Shown in pieces: positions 43,623 to 52,634 of a stretch of DNA of 64,000 bases (within the stretch, counting starts at the first letter, position 1; each line of letters opens with the position of its first letter). Location of the stretch: NCBI RefSeq assembly GCF_001688725.2, contig NZ_CP015401.2:186001-250000 (forward strand), written 5' to 3'. Source of the stretch: Bacteroides caecimuris (GTDB lineage Bacteria; Bacteroidota; Bacteroidia; Bacteroidales; Bacteroidaceae). The notes below the pieces were generated by a model, which was given only the letters and a program-made list of their open reading frames with translations, was not told where the DNA came from and searched no databases. The position numbers and the translations under genes were made by a program.

Positions 43623-45080
43623 ATGAAACAAAACTTTTTTGCAGTCGACCTGGGCGCAACAAGCGGCCGTACAATCTTAGCAACCTTCACCGAAGGCGGA
43701 CTAAACCTCGAAGAGATTAACCGTTTTCCCAACCACCTGATTGAAGTGGGCGGACATTTCTACTGGGATATCTATGCATTATACCGTCACATCATCGACG
43801 GATTGAAGCAGGTGGCTCATCGTGGCGAATCCATAGCTTCTATCGGAATTGATACGTGGGGAGTGGATTTTGTATGCATCGGAAAAGACGGAAACCTCCT
43901 CCGTCAGCCCTACGCCTATCGTGACCCCCATACGGCGGGTGCACCCGAAGCCCTTTTCGCCCGCATCCCGCGTAGCGAAGTATATGCCAAAACGGGCATT
44001 CAGATTATGAATTTTAATTCACTTTTCCAACTGGATACGTTACGCCGCAACCGCGACAGCGCACTGGAGGCGGCAGATAAAATACTGTTCATGCCCGATG
44101 CATTAAGCTATATGCTGACCGGAGAGATGGTGACGGAATACACAATCGCCTCGACAGCACAGCTCGTAAACGCCCGGACACGTCGGCTGGAACCGGAACT
44201 GCTGAAAGCAGTCGGCCTGAGCGAAAAGAATTTCGGACGCTTTGTGTTCCCCGGCGAAAAGGTGGGAGTATTGACGGAAGAAGCGCAAAAGATAACCGGA
44301 CTGGGGGCAATCCCCGTCATTGCCGTAGCCGGACATGACACCGGTTCGGCCGTGGCTGCCGTTCCGGCACTCGATCGTAACTTTGCCTATTTGAGCAGCG
44401 GGACCTGGTCGTTGATGGGAGTTGAAACGGATGCTCCGGTGATTAATGCCGAAACGGAAGCGTTGAACTTCACCAACGAAGGCGGTGTGGAAGGCACCAT
44501 CCGCCTGTTGAAGAATATCTGCGGAATGTGGCTGCTGGAACGTTGCCGCCTGAATTGGGGAGATACAAGCTACCCCGAATTAATCAGCGAGGCGGATGCT
44601 TGCGAGCCGTTCCGTAGCCTGATTAATCCGGACGACGATTGTTTCGCCAATCCTGCGGATATGGAAAAAGCCATTGCCGAATATTGCCGGGCTACCGCAC
44701 AGGCAGTACCCGAGAAACGCGGACAAGTGGTGCGTTGCATCTTTGAAAGTTTGGCTTTGCGTTATCGCCAGGTGTTGGAGAACTTACGTTCGCTTTCTCC
44801 TCGTCCGATTGAGACCCTACACGTGATTGGCGGCGGCAGCCGTAATGACTTGCTGAATCAGTTTACAGCCAATGCGACAGGAATCCCCGTAGTCGCCGGC
44901 CCGTCCGAAGCTACCGCTATCGGCAATGTGATGATTCAGGCGATGGCGGCAGGCGAAGCGACGGACGTTGCCGGCATGCGACAGCTGATCAACCGCTCCA
45001 TCCCCTTGAAAACCTACCGGCCGCAAGATACGGAAGCCTGGGACGCGGCTTATATCCATTTCAAGAATTGCGTCCGATAA
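43623..45080 (+). CDS. rhaB: Rhamnulokinase
   Basis: 485 residues, FGGY kinase. VDLGATSGRTILATF near the N-terminus, SIGIDTWGVDFVCIGKDG, AVAGHDTGSAVAAVPA, and the C-terminal HVIGGGSRNDLLNQFTANAT. It phosphorylates L-rhamnulose at C1. First gene of the operon (rhaK in B. thetaiotaomicron usage). Confidence 0.95.
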   Translation: MKQNFFAVDLGATSGRTILATFTEGGLNLEEINRFPNHLIEVGGHFYWDIYALYRHIIDGLKQVAHRGESIASIGIDTWGVDFVCIGKDGNLLRQPYAYRDPHTAGAPEALFARIPRSEVYAKTGIQIMNFNSLFQLDTLRRNRDSALEAADKILFMPDALSYMLTGEMVTEYTIASTAQLVNARTRRLEPELLKAVGLSEKNFGRFVFPGEKVGVLTEEAQKITGLGAIPVIAVAGHDTGSAVAAVPALDRNFAYLSSGTWSLMGVETDAPVINAETEALNFTNEGGVEGTIRLLKNICGMWLLERCRLNWGDTSYPELISEADACEPFRSLINPDDDCFANPADMEKAIAEYCRATAQAVPEKRGQVVRCIFESLALRYRQVLENLRSLSPRPIETLHVIGGGSRNDLLNQFTANATGIPVVAGPSEATAIGNVMIQAMAAGEATDVAGMRQLINRSIPLKTYRPQDTEAWDAAYIHFKNCVR

Positions 45081-45136
45081 TGCATCGGACAACCGACAGA
45101 ATAATCATTCATTCATTTAAACTAATATAGAATATC

Positions 45137-46393
45137 ATGAAAAAGGAAGAACTGATTCAGAAAGCGTATGAGATTGCTGCCGAACGCTATGCGGCAGTAG
45201 GTGTAGACACCGAACAAGTGTTGAAAACGATGCAGGATTTTCATCTGTCACTCCACTGCTGGCAGGCCGACGACGTTGCGGGATTCGAAGTACAGGCCGG
45301 CTCGCTGACCGGAGGTATCCAAGCTACCGGCAACTATCCGGGCAAGGCCCGCAACATCGACGAACTGCGTGCCGACATCTTGAAAGCCGCCTCTTATATC
45401 CCGGGCACTCACCGCCTCAACCTGCACGAAATCTATGGAGATTTCCAGGGCAAGGTGGTAGACCGCGACCAGGTGGAACCGGAACACTTCAAGAGCTGGA
45501 TTGAATGGGGTAAAGAACACAACATGAAGCTCGACTTCAACTCTACCTCTTTCTCGCATCCGAAATCGGGCGACTTGTCTCTTTCTAACCCCGATGAAGG
45601 CATCCGTCAGTTCTGGATTGAACATACCAAACGTTGCCGTGCCGTTGCAGAAGCGATGGGCGAGGCACAGGGAGACCCGTGTATCATGAATCTTTGGGTG
45701 CACGACGGAAGCAAGGATATCACGGTGAACCGCATGAAATATCGTGCATTGCTGAAAGATTCTCTGGACCAAATCTTCGCCACCGAATATAAGAATATGA
45801 AGGATTGCATCGAATCTAAAGTGTTCGGTATCGGTCTGGAAAGCTATACAGTGGGGTCCAACGACTTCTATATCGGTTATGGCGCTTCTCGCAACAAGAT
45901 GATTACGCTGGATACCGGTCATTTCCACCCCACGGAAAGTGTGGCCGACAAAGTCTCCTCACTGTTGCTTTATGTGCCCGAATTGATGTTGCACGTAAGC
46001 CGCCCCGTCCGTTGGGATTCGGACCACGTTACTATCATGGACGACCCGACCATGGAACTCTTCCAGGAAATCGTCCGCTGCGGTGCTCTGGACCGTGTAC
46101 ATTATGGTCTCGACTACTTCGACGCATCTATCAACCGTATCGGCGCATACGTAATCGGTAGCCGTGCCGCACAGAAATGTATGACCCGTGCTCTGCTCGA
46201 ACCCATCGCCAAGTTGCGCGAATACGAAGCCAACGGACAGGGATTCCAGCGTCTGGCGCTGCTCGAAGAAGCAAAAGCGCTGCCTTGGAATGCAGTTTGG
46301 GATATGTTCTGCTTGAAGAACAACGTTCCGGTAGGTGAAGATTTCATCGCGGAAATCGAAAAGTACGAAGCCGAAGTAACTTCTAAACGATAA
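45137..46393 (+). CDS. rhaA: L-rhamnose isomerase
   Basis: 418 residues, full length. SLHCWQADDVAGFEVQAG, GNYPGKARNIDELRADIL, LDFNSTSFSHPKSGDLSLSN, and metal-site region DTGHFHPTESVADKVSS with RWDSDHVTIMDD. It isomerises L-rhamnose to L-rhamnulose using a divalent metal. It lies 56 bp after rhaB, with rhaT 3 bp downstream. Confidence 0.97.
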   Translation: MKKEELIQKAYEIAAERYAAVGVDTEQVLKTMQDFHLSLHCWQADDVAGFEVQAGSLTGGIQATGNYPGKARNIDELRADILKAASYIPGTHRLNLHEIYGDFQGKVVDRDQVEPEHFKSWIEWGKEHNMKLDFNSTSFSHPKSGDLSLSNPDEGIRQFWIEHTKRCRAVAEAMGEAQGDPCIMNLWVHDGSKDITVNRMKYRALLKDSLDQIFATEYKNMKDCIESKVFGIGLESYTVGSNDFYIGYGASRNKMITLDTGHFHPTESVADKVSSLLLYVPELMLHVSRPVRWDSDHVTIMDDPTMELFQEIVRCGALDRVHYGLDYFDASINRIGAYVIGSRAAQKCMTRALLEPIAKLREYEANGQGFQRLALLEEAKALPWNAVWDMFCLKNNVPVGEDFIAEIEKYEAEVTSKR

Positions 46394-46396
46394 GGT

Positions 46397-47416
46397 ATGG
46401 AAATCTTAATCGGCTTGTTGATTATAGCCATCGGTAGCTTTTGCCAGTCCAGCTCTTATGTACCTATCAAGAAGGTAAAAGAATGGAGCTGGGAAAGCTT
46501 CTGGTTGATACAAGGTGTGTTTGCCTGGCTGGTGTTCCCGTTCCTGGGCTCACTGCTGGGCGTACCCCAAGGGGGCAGTCTGCCCGGCTTGTGGGGAGCG
46601 GGAGGTGTCGGAATGAGCATCTTTTATGGTATATTGTGGGGAGTAGGAGGGTTGACTTTCGGACTTTCCATGCGCTATCTGGGTGTTGCGCTCGGACAGA
46701 GTATCTCATTGGGCACTTGTGCCGGTTTCGGAACCCTTCTTCCGGCGCTCTTTGCCGGTACAAACCTGTTCGCAGGCAACGGACTGATTCTTTTGCTGGG
46801 TGTTTGCATCACGTTGGCTGGTATTGCTATTATCGGGTATGCCGGCAGCCTGCGTGCACAAAACATGAGCGAAGAGGAAAAACGCGCTGCCGTAAAAGAC
46901 TTTGCATTGACAAAAGGCTTGCTGGTAGCACTCCTGGCTGGTGTCATGAGTGCCTGCTTTGCTTTGGGGCTGGATGCGGGAACACCTATCAAGGAAGCCG
47001 CCTTGGCTGGGGGAGTGGAAGGACTTTATGCCGGTCTGCCGGTTATCTTCCTGGTTACGCTTGGAGGCTTCCTGACAAATGCAGCTTATTGTCTGCAACA
47101 GAATGTGGCTAACAAAACGATGGGCGACTATGCCAAAGGAAAAGTGTGGGGCAATAATCTGGTGTTCTGTGCGTTGGCAGGCGTACTATGGTATATGCAG
47201 TTCTTCGGATTGGAGATGGGCAAGAGCTTCCTCACCGAAAGCCCGGTGTTGCTGGCTTTCTCCTGGTGTATCCTGATGGCATTGAATGTAACCTTCAGTA
47301 ATGTTTGGGGAATAATTCTGAAAGAATGGAAAGGGGTGTCCACCAAGACTATCACTGTGCTGATAGCTGGTCTGATTGTCCTTGTCTTCTCTTTGGTGTT
47401 CCCAAATTTGTTCTAA
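46397..47416 (+). CDS. rhaT: L-rhamnose/proton symporter
   Basis: 339 residues with about ten membrane segments, e.g. EILIGLLIIAIGSFCQSSSY at the N-terminus and TITVLIAGLIVLVFSLVF at the C-terminus. The RhaT-type sequence SSSYVPIKKVKEWSWESFWL is present. It imports L-rhamnose across the inner membrane. It is third in the operon. Confidence 0.94.
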   Translation: MEILIGLLIIAIGSFCQSSSYVPIKKVKEWSWESFWLIQGVFAWLVFPFLGSLLGVPQGGSLPGLWGAGGVGMSIFYGILWGVGGLTFGLSMRYLGVALGQSISLGTCAGFGTLLPALFAGTNLFAGNGLILLLGVCITLAGIAIIGYAGSLRAQNMSEEEKRAAVKDFALTKGLLVALLAGVMSACFALGLDAGTPIKEAALAGGVEGLYAGLPVIFLVTLGGFLTNAAYCLQQNVANKTMGDYAKGKVWGNNLVFCALAGVLWYMQFFGLEMGKSFLTESPVLLAFSWCILMALNVTFSNVWGIILKEWKGVSTKTITVLIAGLIVLVFSLVFPNLF

Positions 47417-47427
47417 AAAAATCAAGA

Positions 47428-47486
47428 ACGGATTACACGGGTTACGCAGTTTTTTTATAACTTGCGGCAAAACCCGTGTAATCCGT
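47428..47486. repeat. Inverted repeat of the GGATTACACGG type
   Basis: A perfect 16-bp pair ACGGATTACACGGGTT (47428-47443) and AACCCGTGTAATCCGT (47471-47486) in the rhaT-rhaD gap. It could attenuate transcription or act as an mRNA processing site. A related sequence follows the rhaO remnant at 48606. Confidence 0.8.
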
Positions 47487-47512
47487 GCCTAATTTAAAAA
47501 AATATATATATA

Positions 47513-48322
47513 ATGAAATCAATTTTAGAGAATCGTCCGGCACTTGCCAAGGAAGTAAACAAGGTAGCGGAAGTTGCCGGATACTTGTGGCAGAAAGGAT
47601 GGGCCGAACGTAATGGTGGCAATATCACTGTCAATATCACAGAGTTTGTAGACGATGAAATCCGTCAGATGGAGCCGATCAGCGAAGTAAAGCCTATCGG
47701 TGTGACGCTTCCTTATCTGAAAGGCTGCTATTTCTACTGCAAGGGAACTAATAAACGCATGCGTGATTTGGCCCGCCGGCCGATGGAAAACGGTTCGGTA
47801 ATCCGTATTCTGGATGACTGTGCCAGCTATGTGATTATTGCGGATGAAGCCGTAGCCCCGACATCGGAATTGCCTTCCCACTTGAGCGTACACAATGACC
47901 TGTTGAGAAAAAACTCTCCTTATAAAGCATCTGTACACACACACCCGATTGAGCTGATTGCCATGACACATTGTCCGAAGTTCCTGGAAAAAGATGTGGC
48001 CACCAATCTGTTGTGGAGTATGATTCCCGAAACAAAGGCATTCTGCCCGCGTGGTCTGGGTATCATTCCTTATAAGTTGCCCAGTTCGGTAGAACTGGCG
48101 GAAGCTACCATCAAGGAATTGCAGGACTATGATGTCGTGATGTGGGAGAAACATGGCGTATTTGCAGTGGATTGTGATGCTATGCAGGCATTCGACCAGA
48201 TTGATGTACTCAATAAGTCGGCTCTGATTTATATTGCAGCCAAGAATATGGGCTTCGAACCGGATGGCATGAGTCAGGAACAGATGAAAGAAATGTCAGT
48301 AGCTTTCAATCTTCCTAAATAA
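47513..48322 (+). CDS. rhaD: Rhamnulose-1-phosphate aldolase
   Basis: 269 residues, class II aldolase. Zinc ligands are in KASVHTHPIELIAMTHC (His142, His144). NGGNITVNITEF and MWEKHGVFAVDCDAMQAFDQ are also conserved. It splits rhamnulose-1-phosphate into DHAP and L-lactaldehyde. The lactaldehyde reductase that should follow is truncated. Confidence 0.95.
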   Translation: MKSILENRPALAKEVNKVAEVAGYLWQKGWAERNGGNITVNITEFVDDEIRQMEPISEVKPIGVTLPYLKGCYFYCKGTNKRMRDLARRPMENGSVIRILDDCASYVIIADEAVAPTSELPSHLSVHNDLLRKNSPYKASVHTHPIELIAMTHCPKFLEKDVATNLLWSMIPETKAFCPRGLGIIPYKLPSSVELAEATIKELQDYDVVMWEKHGVFAVDCDAMQAFDQIDVLNKSALIYIAAKNMGFEPDGMSQEQMKEMSVAFNLPK

Positions 48323-48330
48323 TATTTGTA

Positions 48331-48579
48331 CGCCAGTCGTCGAATTTGGGAGTGGACACTGCCGGAATGAGTGAAGCGGAAGGTGTGAAGGCGGCTATTG
48401 AAGCAGTAAAAGCCCTTTCCCTTAGCATCGGCATCCCTCAGAAACTGCATGAAATCAATGTGAAGGAGGAGGATATTCCTGCATTGGCAGTGGCGGCTTT
48501 CAATGATGTTTGTACGGGTGGTAATCCTCGTCCTACTTCGGTAGCAGATATCGAAGCTATATATCGCAAAGCTTTCTAA
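48331..48579 (+). pseudogene. Truncated lactaldehyde reductase (rhaO/fucO type)
   Basis: The frame reads GVDTAGMSEAEGVKAAIEAV, then KALSLSIGIPQKLHEINVKE and ends NPRPTSVADIEAIYRKAF. This is the last ~77 residues of an iron-dependent group III alcohol dehydrogenase normally about 384 long. The N-terminal NAD-binding domain and iron ligands are missing and there is no ATG, only a TTG at 48346. In related operons the intact gene follows the aldolase. Lactaldehyde made from rhamnose must be handled by another enzyme. Confidence 0.85.
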
Positions 48580-48605
48580 AAGCTGGTTCTTGCGGAAGCT
48601 CTTTT

Positions 48606-48708
48606 CACCACAGATTGCACAGGTTTATACAGGTTTACACAGATTTAATTCTTAAATTATTGATTCTTCTATATCAAGATTCCGCATTAATCCGTGCAGT
48701 CTGTGGTG
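48606..48708. repeat. Long-range inverted repeat CACCACAGATTGCAC type
   Basis: 15-bp arms (48606-48620, 48694-48708), one mismatch, spacer 73 nt. The left half also holds three direct GTTTA/ACACAG-like copies. It lies between the rhaO remnant and the rhaR promoter and resembles the repeat at 47428. Confidence 0.7.
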
Positions 48709-48769
48709 TTTCCTTACTATAACCGGATGTTTTTTGGTATCCTTGCGTGTGTTTTCTGAAAATAATTCC

Positions 48770-48777
48770 TATTTTTG
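48770..48777 (+). promoter_or_regulatory. Promoter -7 box of rhaR
   Basis: TATTTTTG, 31 bp before the rhaR ATG. Confidence 0.65.
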
Positions 48778-48807
48778 TCCAACTCAATTGCATGAAAACA
48801 CACTGGT

Positions 48808-49707
48808 ATGATCGAGGATAATAGTTTAGGACTTGAATTCAAATATCTGATTGTAAATGACATGGACCGCAAATTCGGTCTGTGGGTAAATACTGTCGGC
48901 TATCAATCCATTCCTCCCGATTCGCCTTACCCGTTGAAAGAGCATCCTTCCGGCTACTTCTTTAATGCGGAAAAAGGGCGGGTGCTTCGTGAGTATCAAT
49001 TGGTATATATCACCAAGGGTCGCGGTTTGTTTTCGTCCGATTCTACCTCTGAAAAGCAAGTTTGTAAAGGCAGGCTGATGGTCTTGTTTCCCGGCCAGTG
49101 GCATACATATCGTCCGTTGCGGCAGACTGGTTGGACGGAATATTATATCGGTTTCGAGGGACCTATGATAGACGCCATTGTTGATGATGCTTTTTTGTCG
49201 CAGGAACAGCAAATACTGGAGATAGGCCTTAATGAAGAGTTGGTCTCATTGTTTTCCCGTGCTCTTGCCGTAGCCGAAGCGGATAAGATTTCCGCGCAAC
49301 AATATCTTTCCGGGATTGTGCTCCACATGATAGGGATGATTCTTTCCGTCTCCAAGAATAAAGTTTTTGAGATGAGTGATGTGGACCAGAAGATCGAACA
49401 GGCAAAGATTATTATGAACGAGAATGTATCCGGCAATGTGGACCCGGAAGAGTTGGCTATGCGGCTCAATATCAGCTATTCATGGTTCCGTCGTGTCTTT
49501 AAGGAGTATACAGGTTATGCTCCTGCCAAATATTTCCAGGAATTGAAACTTCGTAAAGCCAAACAACTGCTGGTGGGAACTTCCCAGTCTGTGAAAGAGA
49601 TTTCTTTCTTTCTTGGTTTTCAGTCTACCGAGTATTTCTTTTCTTTCTTCAAGAAACGTACAGGGCTTACTCCGCTGGAGTATCGTTCGTCCGGGCGGGA
49701 GGAATGA
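48808..49707 (+). CDS. rhaR: AraC-family activator of rhamnose use
   Basis: 299 residues. The N-terminal cupin-like sensor (~1-180) includes YQLVYITKGRGLFSSDSTS and LMVLFPGQWHTYRPLR. The C-terminal double HTH (~195-290) includes ELAMRLNISYSWFRRVFKEY and VKEISFFLGFQSTEYFFSFF. The sensor probably binds L-rhamnose. Position after the operon and the weak -33 of the rhaB promoter fit an activator role. Confidence 0.9.
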   Translation: MIEDNSLGLEFKYLIVNDMDRKFGLWVNTVGYQSIPPDSPYPLKEHPSGYFFNAEKGRVLREYQLVYITKGRGLFSSDSTSEKQVCKGRLMVLFPGQWHTYRPLRQTGWTEYYIGFEGPMIDAIVDDAFLSQEQQILEIGLNEELVSLFSRALAVAEADKISAQQYLSGIVLHMIGMILSVSKNKVFEMSDVDQKIEQAKIIMNENVSGNVDPEELAMRLNISYSWFRRVFKEYTGYAPAKYFQELKLRKAKQLLVGTSQSVKEISFFLGFQSTEYFFSFFKKRTGLTPLEYRSSGREE

Positions 49708-50095
49708 ATTGCCGCATAGCCCTGATGTAAACCTTGTGTGCGGTTGTCCTGACTCAAGACAAGGGACCTTTTTCTATGATTTTTATAAGAATATCATCCC
49801 CGCTATATTTCCTGTTATGATGCGATGCGGATGTAATGTCGGGTTGGTCGAATCCGGAAATGAATATAGAATTGTACGAAGAGTAGTTTTCGATTACTAT
49901 ATGTAAATATTAGTAAGATGATTGATGAATGGATGTGCAACTGAGTCTAAATACTGCCTTGTTAATAGAAAAGGATGATATTATGTTAATTGTCTTATTA
50001 TAAAAGAATTAACCTGTTAATAACTTTGTTGATATCCTTGTTGATAATTGAAATAGGATTGTGAATAACATTAATAAAGAAGAGCTGCCATAAAA
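49708..50095. other. A+T-rich intergenic region without a recognisable gene
   Basis: A weak dyad CCTTGT...ACAAGG follows rhaR (near 49730-49762) and could terminate it. Short copies of TGTTAATA/TTGTTGATA recur at 49960-50045. No coding sequence is supported. Confidence 0.5.
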
Positions 50096-50125
50096 AAGAA
50101 GAACCGCATTTCTGCGATTCTTCTT
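50096..50125 (-). terminator. Terminator of tRNA-fMet
   Basis: A 13-bp stem (50096-50108, 50113-50125) with one G-U pair and a 4-nt loop. A T-run follows on the minus strand. Confidence 0.85.
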
Positions 50126-50132
50126 ATCTTAG

Positions 50133-50205
<73 letters not shown>

Positions 50206-50219
50206 ATGTTTAACGAGTG

Positions 50220-50250
50220 CAAAGGTACGGCTTTATTTGGAATACACAAA
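50220..50250 (-). promoter_or_regulatory. Promoter of tRNA-fMet
   Basis: Minus strand -7 TACCTTTG (50220-50227) and -33 TTTG (50247-50250) with a 19-bp spacer. Confidence 0.82.
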
Positions 50251-50400
50251 TTATTTGGAGAATATTTTTCTAATAAATTCTCCTTTTTTTCTTATATGAC
50301 TGAAAATGAGTAGTATAATATTTAGACTTTTTTTTAGTACCTCAAAATACACAAATGTTAATATTCTCTCTATTTTCTTGTATGGTCTAAAGAAAAGCGT

Positions 50401-50408
50401 TACTTTTG
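50401..50408 (+). promoter_or_regulatory. Promoter -7 box of the tetR-fabG run
   Basis: TACTTTTG, 35 bp before the tetR ATG. CTTG about 20 bp upstream may be the -33 element. Confidence 0.6.
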
Positions 50409-50442
50409 CTCAAAATATTCAGCAATGTGCAATTTGTAACCT

Positions 50443-51033
50443 ATGACCGTATCCAAGACAAAAGCCAAGTTAGTAGATGTAGCCCGTCAGTTGTTTGCGA
50501 AGATGGGAGTAGAAAATACGACTATGAACGATATCGCTCTTGCTTCTAAAAAAGGGAGACGAACGCTTTATACTTATTTTAAAAGTAAGGATGAAATCTA
50601 TCTGGCTGTTGTGGAATCGGAATTGGATATTTTGTCGGATATGATGAAGCGGGTAGCCGAGAAAAACATTTCTCCGGACGAAAAACTGCTGGAGCTGATA
50701 TATACCCGATTAGACGCAGTGAAAGAGGTGGTCTATCGGAACGGGACGTTGCGTGCTAACTTTTTCCGTGATATATGGCGGGTGGAGAAGGTGCGTAAGA
50801 AATTCGACGCAAAGGAAATACAGTTCTTTAAGACTGTTCTGTTGGAAGGACAGGCAAAAGGAGTTTTTCATATTGACGATGTGGAGATGACTGCCGACTT
50901 GATACATTATTGTGTGAAAGGCATTGAAGTTCCTTATATTCGTGGACATATAGGTGCACATCTGGATGAAGATACAAGAAACAGATATGTGTCCAACATT
51001 GTGTTTGGCGCACTGCATAGAACAGAAATTTAA
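50443..51033 (+). CDS. TetR/AcrR-family regulator
   Basis: 196 residues. The N-terminal HTH is LVDVARQLFAKMGVENTTMN with DIALASKKGRRTLYTYFKSK. The C-terminal ligand domain is helical with no known match. It lies 16 bp upstream of fabG, so a role in fatty-acid synthesis control is plausible but inferred from position only. Confidence 0.88.
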   Translation: MTVSKTKAKLVDVARQLFAKMGVENTTMNDIALASKKGRRTLYTYFKSKDEIYLAVVESELDILSDMMKRVAEKNISPDEKLLELIYTRLDAVKEVVYRNGTLRANFFRDIWRVEKVRKKFDAKEIQFFKTVLLEGQAKGVFHIDDVEMTADLIHYCVKGIEVPYIRGHIGAHLDEDTRNRYVSNIVFGALHRTEI

Positions 51034-51049
51034 TTAAATAACTTTTAGT

Positions 51050-51796
51050 ATGGGATTATTAGACGGAAAAACAGCCATTGTGACCGGTGCTGCTCGCGGT
51101 ATTGGTAAGGCTATCGCTCTTAAGTTTGCTGCCGAAGGCGCAAACATCGCATTTACTGACCTTGTCATTGACGAAAATGCAGACAATACAGTTAAAGAAT
51201 TGGAAGCAATGGGTGTGAAAGCCAAAGGTTATGCTTCTAACGCTGCTAACTTTGAAGATACTGCAAAGGTCGTAGAAGAAATCCACAAGGACTTCGGACG
51301 TATTGATATATTGGTAAACAATGCCGGTATCACTCGTGACGGCTTGATGATGCGTATGAGCGAACAGCAATGGGATATGGTAATCAACGTGAACCTGAAG
51401 TCTGCATTTAACTTCATCCACGCTTGTACCCCCATCATGATGCGTCAAAAAGCTGGTAGCATTATCAATATGGCCTCTGTTGTAGGTGTTCACGGAAATG
51501 CTGGACAGGCTAACTATGCTGCTTCTAAAGCAGGTATGATTGCATTGGCTAAGTCTATCGCACAAGAGTTGGGCTCTCGCGGCATCCGTGCCAACGCTAT
51601 CGCTCCGGGATTCATCCTGACAGACATGACAGCTGCTCTATCTGACGAAGTAAGAGCTGAATGGGCAAAGAAAATTCCTTTGCGTCGTGGTGGTACTCCT
51701 GAAGATGTGGCAAACATCGCTACCTTCCTGGCTTCTGATATGTCTTCTTATGTATCAGGTCAGGTGATTCAGGTAGATGGTGGTATGAATATGTAA
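51050..51796 (+). CDS. fabG: 3-oxoacyl-ACP reductase
   Basis: 248 residues, SDR family. Cofactor motif VTGAARGIGKAIALKF, NNAG at ~90-93, catalytic Ser143 (MASVVGVHGN), Tyr156 and Lys160 (NYAASK). The C-terminus is GQVIQVDGGMNM. It reduces 3-oxoacyl-ACP in fatty-acid elongation. Codon use looks typical of well expressed genes. Confidence 0.95.
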   Translation: MGLLDGKTAIVTGAARGIGKAIALKFAAEGANIAFTDLVIDENADNTVKELEAMGVKAKGYASNAANFEDTAKVVEEIHKDFGRIDILVNNAGITRDGLMMRMSEQQWDMVINVNLKSAFNFIHACTPIMMRQKAGSIINMASVVGVHGNAGQANYAASKAGMIALAKSIAQELGSRGIRANAIAPGFILTDMTAALSDEVRAEWAKKIPLRRGGTPEDVANIATFLASDMSSYVSGQVIQVDGGMNM

Positions 51797-51805
51797 TCGA
51801 ACAGA

Positions 51806-52477
51806 ATGACTGTTGTATACGAAGACAACCATATCATTGTAGTCAACAAGACCGCTTCCGAGATTGTCCAGGCAGACAAGACGGGAGATACGCCGCTTTC
51901 GGAGAGTGTGAAACTGTATCTGAAAGAGAAGTATCAGAAACCCGGAAATGTCTTCATCGGTGTGACACACCGGCTGGACCGCCCCGTAAGCGGTCTTGTT
52001 ATTTTTGCCAAGACGAGTAAGGCACTTACGCGTCTCAATGATATGTTCCGCACCAGTGAGGTGAAGAAGACTTATTGGGCAGTCGTGAAAAATGCGCCGA
52101 AAGAACCGGAGGGCGAACTGGTGCATTTCCTTGTGCGCAATGAAAAGCAGAACAAGAGTTATGCGTACGATAAAGAAGTGCCGAATAGCAAGAAGGCGAT
52201 TTTAGACTACCGTTTAATAGGCCGTTCAGAGAATTATTTCCTGCTCGAAGTTGACTTGAAAACCGGACGCCATCATCAGATTCGCTGCCAACTGGCAAAG
52301 ATGGGATGTCCTATCAAGGGAGATTTGAAGTATGGCTCTCCACGCTCCAATCCTGATGGAAGTATTTGTCTGCATGCCCGGCGAGTACGGTTTGTACATC
52401 CCGTCTCGAAAGAGTTGATAGAGCTTGAAGCTCCTCTTCCCGATGGAAACCTATGGAAAGGATTTGAACTGTTCTAG
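51806..52477 (+). CDS. RluA-family RNA pseudouridine synthase (no S4 domain)
   Basis: 223 residues, catalytic domain only: DNHIIVVNKTASEIVQ, HRLDRPVSGLVIFAKTSKAL with catalytic Asp58, and LKTGRHHQIRCQLAKMGCPI. It is shorter than RluD at 9.2 kb, which carries an S4 domain. The target uridine is unknown. It starts 9 bp after fabG. Confidence 0.88.
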   Translation: MTVVYEDNHIIVVNKTASEIVQADKTGDTPLSESVKLYLKEKYQKPGNVFIGVTHRLDRPVSGLVIFAKTSKALTRLNDMFRTSEVKKTYWAVVKNAPKEPEGELVHFLVRNEKQNKSYAYDKEVPNSKKAILDYRLIGRSENYFLLEVDLKTGRHHQIRCQLAKMGCPIKGDLKYGSPRSNPDGSICLHARRVRFVHPVSKELIELEAPLPDGNLWKGFELF

Positions 52478-52574
52478 GCAGTGCAAATCCTTCTTCTTTT
52501 TGCCAAAAGAGTAAACTTGCCTGCCATTCTTCCGGTTAATTCTAGCGACAGCCGGTAAATTCCCCGATACATAT

Positions 52575-52582
52575 TATATTTG
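52575..52582 (+). promoter_or_regulatory. Promoter -7 box of the first GH92 gene
   Basis: TATATTTG, 52 bp before the ATG. There is no clear -33, as expected if an HTCS activator is needed. Confidence 0.5.
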
Positions 52583-52634
52583 CATCATTCGCTAATTAAA
52601 TTACTATATTCAGTTATACTAAAAAAAAATACGA

